Shown piece by piece: positions 1 to 8,915 of a DNA stretch of 64,000 nt. The notes under the pieces were generated by a model that had not been told where the DNA came from, searched no databases, and saw only the letters and a program-made list of their open reading frames with translations. This DNA comes from Agriterribacter humi. GTDB taxonomy: Bacteria; Bacteroidota; Bacteroidia; Chitinophagales; Chitinophagaceae. Numbering within the stretch: position 1 is the stretch's first letter; the number at the start of each line of letters is the position of its first letter. Where the stretch lies: assembly GCF_009192765.1 (NCBI RefSeq), contig NZ_VOHQ01000002.1:372001-436000 (forward strand). Reading direction: 5' to 3'. A program made the translations under genes and the position numbers.

Positions 1-2
1 GT

Positions 3-536
3 TGGTGGAAAAGTGAGGATGCTGTATTGCATGATATCAATACGGATGTAGCAACCAGTATGGCAATTGTATATGGGTTGCTGGATAAAAATGCAGGCAA
101 AAAGATGTTGCAACGATACTGGACCGCACTGGAAGCCACAGGATTTAAGCGCTTCGACCTGGGTGTTCCTTTAAATATAAAACCTGTTCCCAGGGAAGAC
201 ATGGAACACTATTCGGCGTTTCAGCAATTTTTAAATGGCGGCTGTACGGTATTTAATACTGCCGTGTTGATTGATGCATTGTATATGGTTGATATGCCCC
301 GCCGGGCTGATATGATTCTTGACAGTATGCTGCATCGGCAGCAATCGGGTGTATTTGCCAATGGCGGTGGATTTCAGAACGGCTTTGTTGATAAGATGGG
401 TTATGGCGCTGAAGTATTTGACTGGAGCGGTAACCCCGCGGGTTATGAAGGACATCTGATATATAACTGGAGTTTTCTTCATTCTGTATTGTACAGGGAG
501 CCTTCCTTCCGCAGGCTGAGAAACCTTTCCAGATAA
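3..536 (+). CDS. Glycosidase-like protein, C-terminal fragment (5' end outside window)
   Basis: The reading frame is open from the left edge, so this is the last ~178 residues of a longer protein. No start codon can be assigned: the first in-frame start-like codon, TTG at 27, is internal. The fragment is rich in aromatic residues and Gly, with segments such as HYSAFQQFLNGG, GGGFQNGF and YNWSFLHSVL. These resemble the barrel end of (alpha/alpha)6 six-hairpin glycosidases. The family cannot be fixed from the fragment. It lies 31 bp upstream of a secreted propeller enzyme and shares its strand, so it probably belongs to the same glycan-degradation operon. The glycosidase assignment rests on composition and context. 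Confidence 0.5.
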   Translation, partial: WWKSEDAVLHDINTDVATSMAIVYGLLDKNAGKKMLQRYWTALEATGFKRFDLGVPLNIKPVPREDMEHYSAFQQFLNGGCTVFNTAVLIDALYMVDMPRRADMILDSMLHRQQSGVFANGGGFQNGFVDKMGYGAEVFDWSGNPAGYEGHLIYNWSFLHSVLYREPSFRRLRNLSR

Positions 537-567
537 GCATAGCATATAACTTTAACGATTAAACGAT

Positions 568-1521
568 ATGAAGATTTTTCCGTTTGTACTTGCCTGCCTG
601 ATGTTGAATTTTTTGACCGCCGATGCACAACGGCAGGCAAAGCCGGAGTTGATCAAACTTCCTTTTGCTTTTCCGCAGCAGAACAGAACGCCCATGGAAA
701 ATACACCTATTTGGTTTGATTCCAGTTTGCTGCTGGTATCTAATTATAGGCCAGGTGGTGCTTTTGCAAAAGGAAAAAATGCTTATTTATATATTGAAGA
801 CATGCAGAGTGGCAATGAGGTGAGCAGGTTTGGCACCGGACATTCTTTTGTAAGTGCGTTTGTGGATGATGAGCAACTGAATGTATTTGCACTGGAGTTT
901 TCTGATTTTGGTAAAGTGATGAATTCAAAAGGAATCAACCGGTTTGTATCAGGCGACCTCAAAAACTGGAAGCAATCTTTAGCTATTTCGCCCGAAGGCA
1001 ATGAACATCTTTTTAATTCTTCTGTCTGTAAGGATGATAAAGGTTACCTGATGGCCTATGAGTCAGATAAACCGGTTCAATTCTGTTTTAAGTTTGCGAG
1101 ATCAACGGATTTAAACAACTGGAAAAAGTTAGACGGAATAGCCTATACGGGAGAGCACGCGGAATATTCAGCATGCCCGGTGATCCGCTATTTTGCGCCC
1201 TGGTATTATGTTATTTACCTGCATGCGCCACAGCCTGGCCATAAAGGATGGATTTCTTATATGTCGCGTTCAAAAGATCTGCTTAGCTGGGAGCTGAGTC
1301 CATTTAATCCTATTCTCGAAGCCAGTAAAGGTGAAGGGAAAAATAATTCGGATGTTGACTTATTGGAGCATGATGGTAAAACCTATATTTATTATGCTAC
1401 CGGCGACCAGGAAACATGGGGCACTGTGAGAGTGGCAATGTATAACGGCATCATGAAAAATTTCTTTGAAGCCCATTTTCCCAGCGGCGCTTCGTTTAAA
1501 AAAGTTTCAGCCAAAAAATAA
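568..1521 (+). CDS. Secreted five-bladed beta-propeller glycosidase-like protein (GH43/GH32 clan type)
   Basis: 317 residues with an N-terminal signal peptide (hydrophobic core about 5-17, probable cleavage after the Ala-Asp-Ala region near 21), so it acts in the periplasm or at the surface. The rest reads as a five-bladed propeller, with repeats of the kind 'S.DL.NWK' typical of GH43/GH32-like enzymes: DLKNWK, DLNNWKK and DLLSWE. The C-terminal signature N.SDV.L...GKT..Y...GDQ.T.G recurs in the N-terminal half of the protein at 6498, so the two are paralogous. The catalytic acids cannot be placed with certainty, so the substrate is open. An alpha-L-fucose or galactose side-chain role would fit the neighbours. 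The gene sits between two other glycosidase genes with gaps of 31 and 23 bp. Confidence 0.7.
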   Translation: MKIFPFVLACLMLNFLTADAQRQAKPELIKLPFAFPQQNRTPMENTPIWFDSSLLLVSNYRPGGAFAKGKNAYLYIEDMQSGNEVSRFGTGHSFVSAFVDDEQLNVFALEFSDFGKVMNSKGINRFVSGDLKNWKQSLAISPEGNEHLFNSSVCKDDKGYLMAYESDKPVQFCFKFARSTDLNNWKKLDGIAYTGEHAEYSACPVIRYFAPWYYVIYLHAPQPGHKGWISYMSRSKDLLSWELSPFNPILEASKGEGKNNSDVDLLEHDGKTYIYYATGDQETWGTVRVAMYNGIMKNFFEAHFPSGASFKKVSAKK

Positions 1522-1544
1522 TACCATTATTCAATATTTCCGGT

Positions 1545-4238
1545 ATGAAAACCTCCCGAAGAGATACATTGAAATTACTTGGAATGGCTATGGCCGCGCA
1601 TACTATACCGGAACCATTATTTTCGGCTGTTAATCATGTAAGCAATCAACTGCCCGCACGAGGCATCATCAGTTCCGCTTTTAACCCTGCTGATGCTACA
1701 TGGAATATTGCATGGCCGGGCAAGGTAGCTCAATACGATCTCGTATACCAGAGCCCGCCCATAGATCCTTTCCAGGGTATGCCTTTAGGTAATGGAGACA
1801 TAGGTGTGCTTATCTGGTGTGAAGAATCAAAAATGATTATTGCCGTAAACAAGTGCGATTTATGGGAGGATGCCCGTTTTGATAGATTTGGCAACTGGAG
1901 CAAGGAACAGGAAGACATCAGCACCACGTTAAGGCATGCCTGCAGGATGGTGATAGATTTTAAATTCCCGGTTTTCAGTACACTATATCTTTCCGGGTTT
2001 AAAGGACGACTGAATATTGCCGAAGCGGCTGTGTATATGGAAGCCGAAAGCCCGTTTGGAAAATTATCTTTTGAAGGATTTGTTGATTACGCATCCGGTA
2101 CTTTTTTCTATGAGCTGAAAACTGCATTTGCAGAAGATGCGCCTGTTGATATAGCGGTGGAACGTTTTGGTTCCAGAACCTATTCGCATTGGTATTCACA
2201 AATTAACGGGGATGCTGCTATCGGAACAGGGGGCACAGATGCACAGGCAGGTACAAATAATATCTCTGTCACACAACAGCTTAATGATACCGTATTTACG
2301 GTGGCAGCAAGTATCATACATCAAAATGATATTGATGTGCATTATGAAAGAGAACATACAAGAAGGGCATTGATCTCAGTACAAAAAAATAGAAATAAAG
2401 AAGTTCAGGGCGTATTGGTGGTTACATCTCCGCAACCAAACAACGCTATTGTCACAGCCGAAAATATTTTAACAGGATTAAACAGCGAAAGCTTTGCTTC
2501 GCATCGCCAAACCCATAACGCGGCATGGAAAGCAGCCTGGAGTAAATCATTTATGGATTACGGGGATGTTTACATTAACCAGCTCTGGCATCTCACTATT
2601 TATTACGCGATTGCATCACAGGGGGGTAAATATCCCGGAAGATTTACCAATGGCTTATGGGGCTGGAACCGGGATGTACAGAACTGGAATTTTTATTTTC
2701 ACTGGAACCAGCAGCAGTTGTATTGGCCGCTGAATGCGGCAGGCCACCACGAACTGGTGGCGCCTTATCTTGATTACAGGTTTAACGCACTTCCATATGC
2801 CAGGGAAGATGCGCAGCAGTTATTCCATACCAAAGGCGCATTTATAGCAGATGTAACAGAGCGCCGCGGATATAATTCTCTGAATGAATCCCACAATCAT
2901 ACGCCTGTTGCAGAGATTGCGCTCGATTTCTGGAGACAATACCTGTATACCTGTGACAAAAAATTTCTTATAGAAAAAGCCCTTCCCTTTATAACAGATG
3001 CTGCGCTTTTTTTTCAATCGCTTTTTGTAAAAGAGGCAGATGGATTGTATCATGCAAAAGAAGGCACCGGTTATGAAGGATGGATCAAACTCAAAGACGG
3101 ACTCACCGAAATCGTTTATGCCAGGGTATTATTTACTACCGCATTAAAGGCACAAAAAGAAGCAGGTGCGCAACTGGCTGAAGCAGAAATCTGGAGGAAT
3201 ATACTTGAAAACCTGGCGCCCTTGCCGGTTGTTCAATTGCAGAAAGAGGCAATACAGCAGCAGGGTGCGTCCTATAAGCTTGAGAGGGGCTATTTTAAAG
3301 GATGGGAAGTGGAAACGGACTGGATTGCTGCCGCAGGATGGGGCATTAAAGAACAAAAAATGCTTACCGTATACTCAGCATCAACCGAAGAAAAATATTT
3401 CGGGAATGTTTTGCTTGACGGCATCTTTCCTTCCGTTCCTTCCTCTCCGGTATTTCCCTCGGGGATGGTATCTGTTGCTTCTAAAAATCAACAGGAGCGT
3501 CTTTTTAACATCATGAAAGCTACCACGCTTTTATATGGTCCCGGCATTACCGGCTGGGATCCTGTGCCAATAGTAATGGCAAGATTGGGTTTGAAGGATG
3601 CCCTGAAAAAAGTGCTGGATCATTTCCCTGAACGATGGCAGATTTACAGCAATGGCTGGGCGCATTGGGGCCCGGAAGGAGAGATCAACAAAGATGCGGA
3701 ATGTTTTTTTCGTACAAACAAAGTACGCGATACCCGCTCACCGTCCGATAAGGAAAAATTTCCGCTGCCTATGTGGCCCTTCCGGCATATGTCAATGGAG
3801 TCCATGTCGGTTTTTACAACTGCCATGAACGAATCCCTATTACAGAGTGACGGGGATGCAATTATTATAGCGCCTGCTTTTCACGCCGAAAGAAACGGGC
3901 GGTTCACCTTACATGCCGCCGGTGGTTTTGAAGTATCATCGGAAATTGCTGCAGGAAAAGTACAATGGGTAGCTATTAAAAATCTGCACGGCAATCGCTG
4001 CAGGCTGCAACTGCCGTGGGTAGGTGCAGTTGCCTGGTCGGGGAATAAAAAAATAAAGCTGAGGGTAAAAGATGGCATCGCCGAAATATCATCACGTATT
4101 GCTGAAATAATAATGATTGTGCCTGCTGATATAAAAATACATCCCTGGAATATGGTGAGTGAACAGCCTGCCGTAAATAATGTGGTACGCTATCATAGTT
4201 CCGGCAAAGTTCAATTAGGTATTCCAAAACAATTCTGA
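1545..4238 (+). CDS. Tat-secreted GH95/DUF5703-like (alpha/alpha)6 glycosidase
   Basis: 897 residues. The N-terminus carries a twin-arginine motif (SRRDTLKLLG, about residues 4-13) and a hydrophobic stretch, so export is probably by the Tat pathway. The N-terminal beta-sandwich carries MPLGNGDIGVLIW, the 'PLGNG' signature seen at the start of GH95 and DUF5703 proteins. The central region (about 330-640) has the Trp/Asn-rich barrel pattern NGLWGWNRDVQNWNFYFHW, which in such enzymes contributes to the active-site pocket. A C-terminal beta domain follows. Known GH95 members remove alpha-1,2-L-fucose or L-galactose; this one is divergent, so the substrate is unproven. The downstream TIM-barrel gene starts only 6 bp after its stop, which supports one operon. 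Confidence 0.7.
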   Translation: MKTSRRDTLKLLGMAMAAHTIPEPLFSAVNHVSNQLPARGIISSAFNPADATWNIAWPGKVAQYDLVYQSPPIDPFQGMPLGNGDIGVLIWCEESKMIIAVNKCDLWEDARFDRFGNWSKEQEDISTTLRHACRMVIDFKFPVFSTLYLSGFKGRLNIAEAAVYMEAESPFGKLSFEGFVDYASGTFFYELKTAFAEDAPVDIAVERFGSRTYSHWYSQINGDAAIGTGGTDAQAGTNNISVTQQLNDTVFTVAASIIHQNDIDVHYEREHTRRALISVQKNRNKEVQGVLVVTSPQPNNAIVTAENILTGLNSESFASHRQTHNAAWKAAWSKSFMDYGDVYINQLWHLTIYYAIASQGGKYPGRFTNGLWGWNRDVQNWNFYFHWNQQQLYWPLNAAGHHELVAPYLDYRFNALPYAREDAQQLFHTKGAFIADVTERRGYNSLNESHNHTPVAEIALDFWRQYLYTCDKKFLIEKALPFITDAALFFQSLFVKEADGLYHAKEGTGYEGWIKLKDGLTEIVYARVLFTTALKAQKEAGAQLAEAEIWRNILENLAPLPVVQLQKEAIQQQGASYKLERGYFKGWEVETDWIAAAGWGIKEQKMLTVYSASTEEKYFGNVLLDGIFPSVPSSPVFPSGMVSVASKNQQERLFNIMKATTLLYGPGITGWDPVPIVMARLGLKDALKKVLDHFPERWQIYSNGWAHWGPEGEINKDAECFFRTNKVRDTRSPSDKEKFPLPMWPFRHMSMESMSVFTTAMNESLLQSDGDAIIIAPAFHAERNGRFTLHAAGGFEVSSEIAAGKVQWVAIKNLHGNRCRLQLPWVGAVAWSGNKKIKLRVKDGIAEISSRIAEIIMIVPADIKIHPWNMVSEQPAVNNVVRYHSSGKVQLGIPKQF

Positions 4239-4244
4239 TCTCCT

Positions 4245-6347
4245 ATGCGATTAATCAATCCAATATTATATAAATGCGCATACGCACTATTACTGACCTA
4301 TTGTATACTTCTGCAAGCCTCTACACAGTTACATGCGCAAAAAATATTTAAGGAACCTGAAAAAGCTTCTGTAAGTTTTCGTATCAGCCCGGCGCTATGG
4401 CTTTCTGAAAGCCGGTTTAATGAACTGCTTGATTTGTTTGACAGGTATAAAGATGTTACAGATGAACTCACGTTTTTTACTTCTGCCACACATCCGCCGC
4501 TTCCGCTGGATGTGTTTCGTGAGCGGATGACTGTACTCAAACGACGGATGCAGGCGGCGCGTAAAAGAGGGTATGCAGCCGGCGTGAATATACTCAGTAC
4601 GATAGGACATCACGAAGAAAACCTGGAAAATTCCCTGCAGGGTGCATATACCCATGTTACGGATGTTGAAGGGCGTATATCCAAAGGATCTTATTGTCCT
4701 AATGATACAAACTTTCAGCAATATATTAGTGAAGTATACCGGCTGATGGTGCGGGCAGAACCTGATTATATCTGGATAGATGATGACGTACGGTTAGCAG
4801 GGCATATGCCGGTTTCTCTTACCTGCTTCTGTAATAATTGTATGGATATTTTTGAAAAAGAAACCGGTAAAAAATATACAAGAACGGATCTCGCACTTTT
4901 ATCATCACAGGGACTTGTATTGCAGAAACTCAGTGTACGGCTTGCCTGGTTACAGCATAACCGTAATACCATCCATCGTCTTTTCAGTATGATTGAGAAG
5001 GAAGTACATCAGTTAAAACCTTCTATGCCACTGGGTTTCATGACGGGAGACCGGTTTTTTGAAGGGTATGATTTCGATGAATGGGCAGAAACACTTTCAG
5101 GAAATGGTCACGCGGAAGTTCGCTGGCGACCGGGTGGTGGTTACTATGTAGATAACAATACTGCAGAGCTGGCAGGAAAATCGCATGATATCGGAAGACA
5201 GGTATCTGTTCTTCCCAAAGACGTTGTTTCCATTCAATCTGAAATAGAGAACTTTCCCTACCAGCGGTTAAAAAAAGCCGCCAATATTGTAGCGCTGGAA
5301 GCTGCTTCGCATATTGCCGCGGGCTGCACGGGTGCGGCATTTAATGTATTGTCTTTTTATGATGAGCCGCTGGATGAATATGAGCCGCTGGTGGCTAAAC
5401 TGTATCAGTCCCGGGCTTTCTTTGACCGCATGGTTAAAAGTATGGGAAGAAAAGAATTATCCGGTGCATCTGTGTTGTGGGATAAAAACAGTTATGCTAC
5501 CGTAAATATTAACGAAGGTAAATGGCTGAGCGGCGGCAATCCTGTTATCAGACCTGAAGTATATGAAGCAGGTATGCCTGCCAGTTATAATTATAAAGAT
5601 GCTTCGGTAATTATGCTGGATAAAAACAGCGTGTACACATTATCGGATGTTGAAATAAAAAACCTATTGTCTAAAGGTGTGTATATGAGCGCTGAGGCTT
5701 TGCAACAGCTCAATGAAATGGGTTATGGAGCACTAACAGGTTTTAAAGTAGTTGATACCTCATCTGCAGACCGCATTGAACAATTTACCGGGCATACACT
5801 CAATGGTTTGTTTGCAGACCGGGAAAGAGATAACCGCCAATCCTTTTACAGGGAACCTGTATACAGTTTACAAAAAACAGATAATGCTACGGAGACATTG
5901 TCAAAGCTTATAGATTATTCCCGGCAGGACAAAGGAAATATAACCATGGGTGTATTTGAAAACAGGTTGGGCGGCCGTATCTGTGTAGCAGGTTATTATC
6001 CCTGGAGCTATATGGGCAACCTGTCAAAATCATCACAAATTAAAAATGTATTCCGTTGGCTCAGCAGGGAAACCTTGCCGGGTTATATTGCATCATTTCA
6101 TAAAATAAATCTTTGGATAAGAACGCCTGAAAATGATGGCCTTGCACTGGCTTTCAGCAACTCTTCGTTTGACCCTTACCGTGATATAGTATTGATGTTA
6201 AGAACCTCCTTTAAATCTATAAAAATAGTTAACATGAATTGTAAAGAAACGAAGATCAGTTCTTCAGGAGAAGACGGACCTTACCAGAAGTTTGTTATTC
6301 CCTTTACGGCTCCCTGGGAAATGCAACTGGTAATTGCAGCGCCATAA
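4245..6347 (+). CDS. Secreted TIM-barrel glycosidase-like protein of unassigned family
   Basis: 700 residues with a signal peptide (hydrophobic 11-25, cleavage near LHAQ at 32). The N-terminal ~330 residues look like a (beta/alpha)8 barrel. Strand ends include YIWIDDDVRL (175-184), whose acidic cluster is a plausible catalytic site, and a CxCxxC segment (C194, C196, C199) that may bind a metal or form disulfides. Later residues resemble the flavodoxin-like and beta domains found in beta-galactosidase-type or 'hypothetical glycosyl hydrolase' families. It shares its broad architecture with the protein at 11097. I cannot assign a numbered GH family. It is encoded 6 bp after the preceding glycosidase, and a 150-bp gap follows it. 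Confidence 0.55.
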   Translation: MRLINPILYKCAYALLLTYCILLQASTQLHAQKIFKEPEKASVSFRISPALWLSESRFNELLDLFDRYKDVTDELTFFTSATHPPLPLDVFRERMTVLKRRMQAARKRGYAAGVNILSTIGHHEENLENSLQGAYTHVTDVEGRISKGSYCPNDTNFQQYISEVYRLMVRAEPDYIWIDDDVRLAGHMPVSLTCFCNNCMDIFEKETGKKYTRTDLALLSSQGLVLQKLSVRLAWLQHNRNTIHRLFSMIEKEVHQLKPSMPLGFMTGDRFFEGYDFDEWAETLSGNGHAEVRWRPGGGYYVDNNTAELAGKSHDIGRQVSVLPKDVVSIQSEIENFPYQRLKKAANIVALEAASHIAAGCTGAAFNVLSFYDEPLDEYEPLVAKLYQSRAFFDRMVKSMGRKELSGASVLWDKNSYATVNINEGKWLSGGNPVIRPEVYEAGMPASYNYKDASVIMLDKNSVYTLSDVEIKNLLSKGVYMSAEALQQLNEMGYGALTGFKVVDTSSADRIEQFTGHTLNGLFADRERDNRQSFYREPVYSLQKTDNATETLSKLIDYSRQDKGNITMGVFENRLGGRICVAGYYPWSYMGNLSKSSQIKNVFRWLSRETLPGYIASFHKINLWIRTPENDGLALAFSNSSFDPYRDIVLMLRTSFKSIKIVNMNCKETKISSSGEDGPYQKFVIPFTAPWEMQLVIAAP

Positions 6348-6497
6348 GGGCCTTTCCGGGAGATAGACCAGGAATAGAATATAATGAGCGAAGATTAAAT
6401 CGAATAATCCAGCCAAAAAGACCGATATTCTATTTACGAACGCTTCATTAAAGTTGATATTTACTTTTTATTAATCAGACAGCATAATATTAGAAAA

Positions 6498-8852
6498 ATG
6501 ATAAACGGAATCTTTACAAAACGGGCTTCTCTGTTGGGTATTTTGTTGTGGAGTATAGGTTGTGTATCGGCTCAATCAACATGGACAAATCCCATCGTTA
6601 AACAAGGACGCCTGGGATCACCGCTTGTGGAATCATCACCCTTTGTGTTTAATAATAAATTGTATCTCCTGGAAAATAATCAAAAATTTTGGGACGTAAA
6701 GGGCGCCAAACCGGGCGATTTCTTTCATGAGGACGAGGTGCGGATCAAAGATATTGCTACCGGAAAGACTGTATCCGTTGCTTTAACAAATCATGGATTT
6801 GGGACCGTACTAACGCACAACGGCAGGGTATATATTTTTGCAGGTAGTTATGGCAAAGGAAAACCATGGCGCCAGATGACTGAAATTACGATGACAAGTT
6901 CCGCTGATCTAAAAAAATGGACAAAGCCTGTTACTGTATTTAAAGCCAATCCCAGGGAGTTCTTTTACAATACTGCCGTAACCCGGGGGAAAGATAAATT
7001 CATTTTATTGTACGAAACCAATGATCCCACCTGGAAGCCCTTTACATTCAGGTATCTTGAATCAGACGACCTGGTGAACTGGAAAGAAATTCCCGGTGCT
7101 GTTTATGGAAAAGATAAATATGTTGGCGGGCCTGCCTTATACTATGAAGGTGGATGGTATTATACCTTATATCTTGAAAATATTAAAATGGGTTACGAAA
7201 CCAGGATTACCCGGTCAAAGGACTTGGTGAATTGGGAAGACGCACCTGCCAGCCGGCCATTTATAACCTTCGATCCGTCTATTCGGAATATTCCATTGAT
7301 TGATCCGGGAATACCCGAAAGCAATGCCTCTGATGTTGAATTGTGTTATTACAATGGTAAAACCATATTATATTTTACAGGAAGTGATCAAACAACTGCA
7401 GGCGATTTGCAATGGGCTACCTACGATGGAACCCCCGCACAGTTATTTGAGTATTTTTTTGAGGATACGCAAAAGCAAACCTTTGTATCCCCCGATCATA
7501 AAGGCGACTGGGCGCCGGTTCTGATAGCACCTTCGGGTGGGGCGCAACATCAAAATGTTCAAAACGAAATAAAAACCAAACCGTCTCCGCAACAATTAAC
7601 GTATCAGCAGGAACAGCTCGGAGCCTTCATTCACTTTGGACCAGCTACCTATATCAAATCCGATATGCTTGCCGTTCCGGTGGCTGATTTATTTAATCCA
7701 TCTAAGCTGGATGCAGATCAATGGGTAAAAACAGCTCAATCTTTTGGCGCCAAACATATCGTTTTAACAGCCAAACATCATAATGGATATTGCTTATGGC
7801 CTACTGAAACAACCGGTTATTCCGTTAAGCAATCGCCATGGAAAAACGGAAAGGGGGATGTAGTAGGTGAATTTGTGAAGGCCTGCAGGAAATATGGCGT
7901 TCGAGTGGGGCTTTATGTATCCGGGGGCGATAAGCATTTTGGCTGCACCAGCACACCGGATCCGCAGGGAGAAAGAAAGTTAGTTGGTGACATCAATAGG
8001 TATTTTCCGGTGTTTCTGGAACAGTTGAGAGAGTTGCTGACCAACTATGGTGAAATTTCATATCTCTGGTTTGATGGCGCCTATGATCCTTTTGGCTGGG
8101 ATGTAATGGATCCTGAAACGATGAAACCATTGGGTACCGCATTTGGTGATGCCATCCACGCTATGGTAAAGCATTTACAACCCGGCGCTGTAATTATGGG
8201 TGGCACCCGGCCGGATATACGCTGGTCGGGAAGCGAGCAGGGATGGGCCGCATATCCATTATGGAATGTAGTAAAACCGGGAGAGGGATTTTCTCATTGG
8301 GTGGGCCCGCAGAATGCGGGATGGTTACCTGCAGAGGCCTGCCTTCATACGCGTGACACCTGGTTTTGGGTGCCGGATTCTGACAAAACATTACGAAATA
8401 TGGACTTTATGACTAAAACTTATTTTGAGTCCATCGGTCGTGGCGCTAACCTTCTTATTAATATGACGCCTGATACCAGCGGAATAATTCCACCGAATGA
8501 AGTAAAAAGCCTCTATGAATTTGGGAAAAAAATAAGCAGCATGTTCTCTCATCCCTTGGCACAATCAAATCAAAACCTGGAGGGAGATACCATTAATTTA
8601 CACATGTCTGAAAAAAACAGGGTAGGATTGATTGAAATAGAAGAAGACATCCACAACGGACAAAATATACAACAATATAAAACAGAAGCATATATTGCCG
8701 GTCAATGGAAAACGATAACTTCAGGACTAAGCATTGGAAGGAGGCGCCTGGAGGTTATTGAGCCCGTAGAAACGAATCAGGTGAGGCTGATAATAACAAA
8801 GCGCAGTGCGGAAAAGAAAATCAGGAAGTTTGCTGTATACGCAAAACGCTGA
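6498..8852 (+). CDS. Beta-propeller/GH29 fusion, putative secreted alpha-L-fucosidase
   Basis: 784 residues with a signal peptide (cleavage near VSAQ at 26). Residues ~27-345 form a GH43-type propeller homologous to the protein at 568. Residues ~365-680 form a GH29 barrel: FIHFG (377-381), the substrate-binding AKHHNGYCLW (H427, H428), the strand GVRVGLYVS, and YLWFDGAYD with candidate nucleophile D526. A C-terminal beta domain (~685-784) resembles that of the GH29 lipoprotein at 31840, including a shared SxGRR/K..E motif. GH29 enzymes are retaining exo-alpha-L-fucosidases. The acid/base residue cannot be assigned by eye. A 150-bp leader precedes the gene, so it may begin a new transcript that continues into the symporter at 8916. 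Confidence 0.85.
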   Translation: MINGIFTKRASLLGILLWSIGCVSAQSTWTNPIVKQGRLGSPLVESSPFVFNNKLYLLENNQKFWDVKGAKPGDFFHEDEVRIKDIATGKTVSVALTNHGFGTVLTHNGRVYIFAGSYGKGKPWRQMTEITMTSSADLKKWTKPVTVFKANPREFFYNTAVTRGKDKFILLYETNDPTWKPFTFRYLESDDLVNWKEIPGAVYGKDKYVGGPALYYEGGWYYTLYLENIKMGYETRITRSKDLVNWEDAPASRPFITFDPSIRNIPLIDPGIPESNASDVELCYYNGKTILYFTGSDQTTAGDLQWATYDGTPAQLFEYFFEDTQKQTFVSPDHKGDWAPVLIAPSGGAQHQNVQNEIKTKPSPQQLTYQQEQLGAFIHFGPATYIKSDMLAVPVADLFNPSKLDADQWVKTAQSFGAKHIVLTAKHHNGYCLWPTETTGYSVKQSPWKNGKGDVVGEFVKACRKYGVRVGLYVSGGDKHFGCTSTPDPQGERKLVGDINRYFPVFLEQLRELLTNYGEISYLWFDGAYDPFGWDVMDPETMKPLGTAFGDAIHAMVKHLQPGAVIMGGTRPDIRWSGSEQGWAAYPLWNVVKPGEGFSHWVGPQNAGWLPAEACLHTRDTWFWVPDSDKTLRNMDFMTKTYFESIGRGANLLINMTPDTSGIIPPNEVKSLYEFGKKISSMFSHPLAQSNQNLEGDTINLHMSEKNRVGLIEIEEDIHNGQNIQQYKTEAYIAGQWKTITSGLSIGRRRLEVIEPVETNQVRLIITKRSAEKKIRKFAVYAKR

Positions 8853-8915
8853 TGAAATATTTCCCCTAATTTAATTACGAGTTGTAACGTTTAACGAACA
8901 TTTGAATCTTGCCAG

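Noticed and set aside
6348-6497. Possible promoter before the propeller-GH29 gene
   Set aside because: I looked for the Bacteroidota -33/-7 consensus (TTTG and TAnnTTTG) and found no convincing pair.
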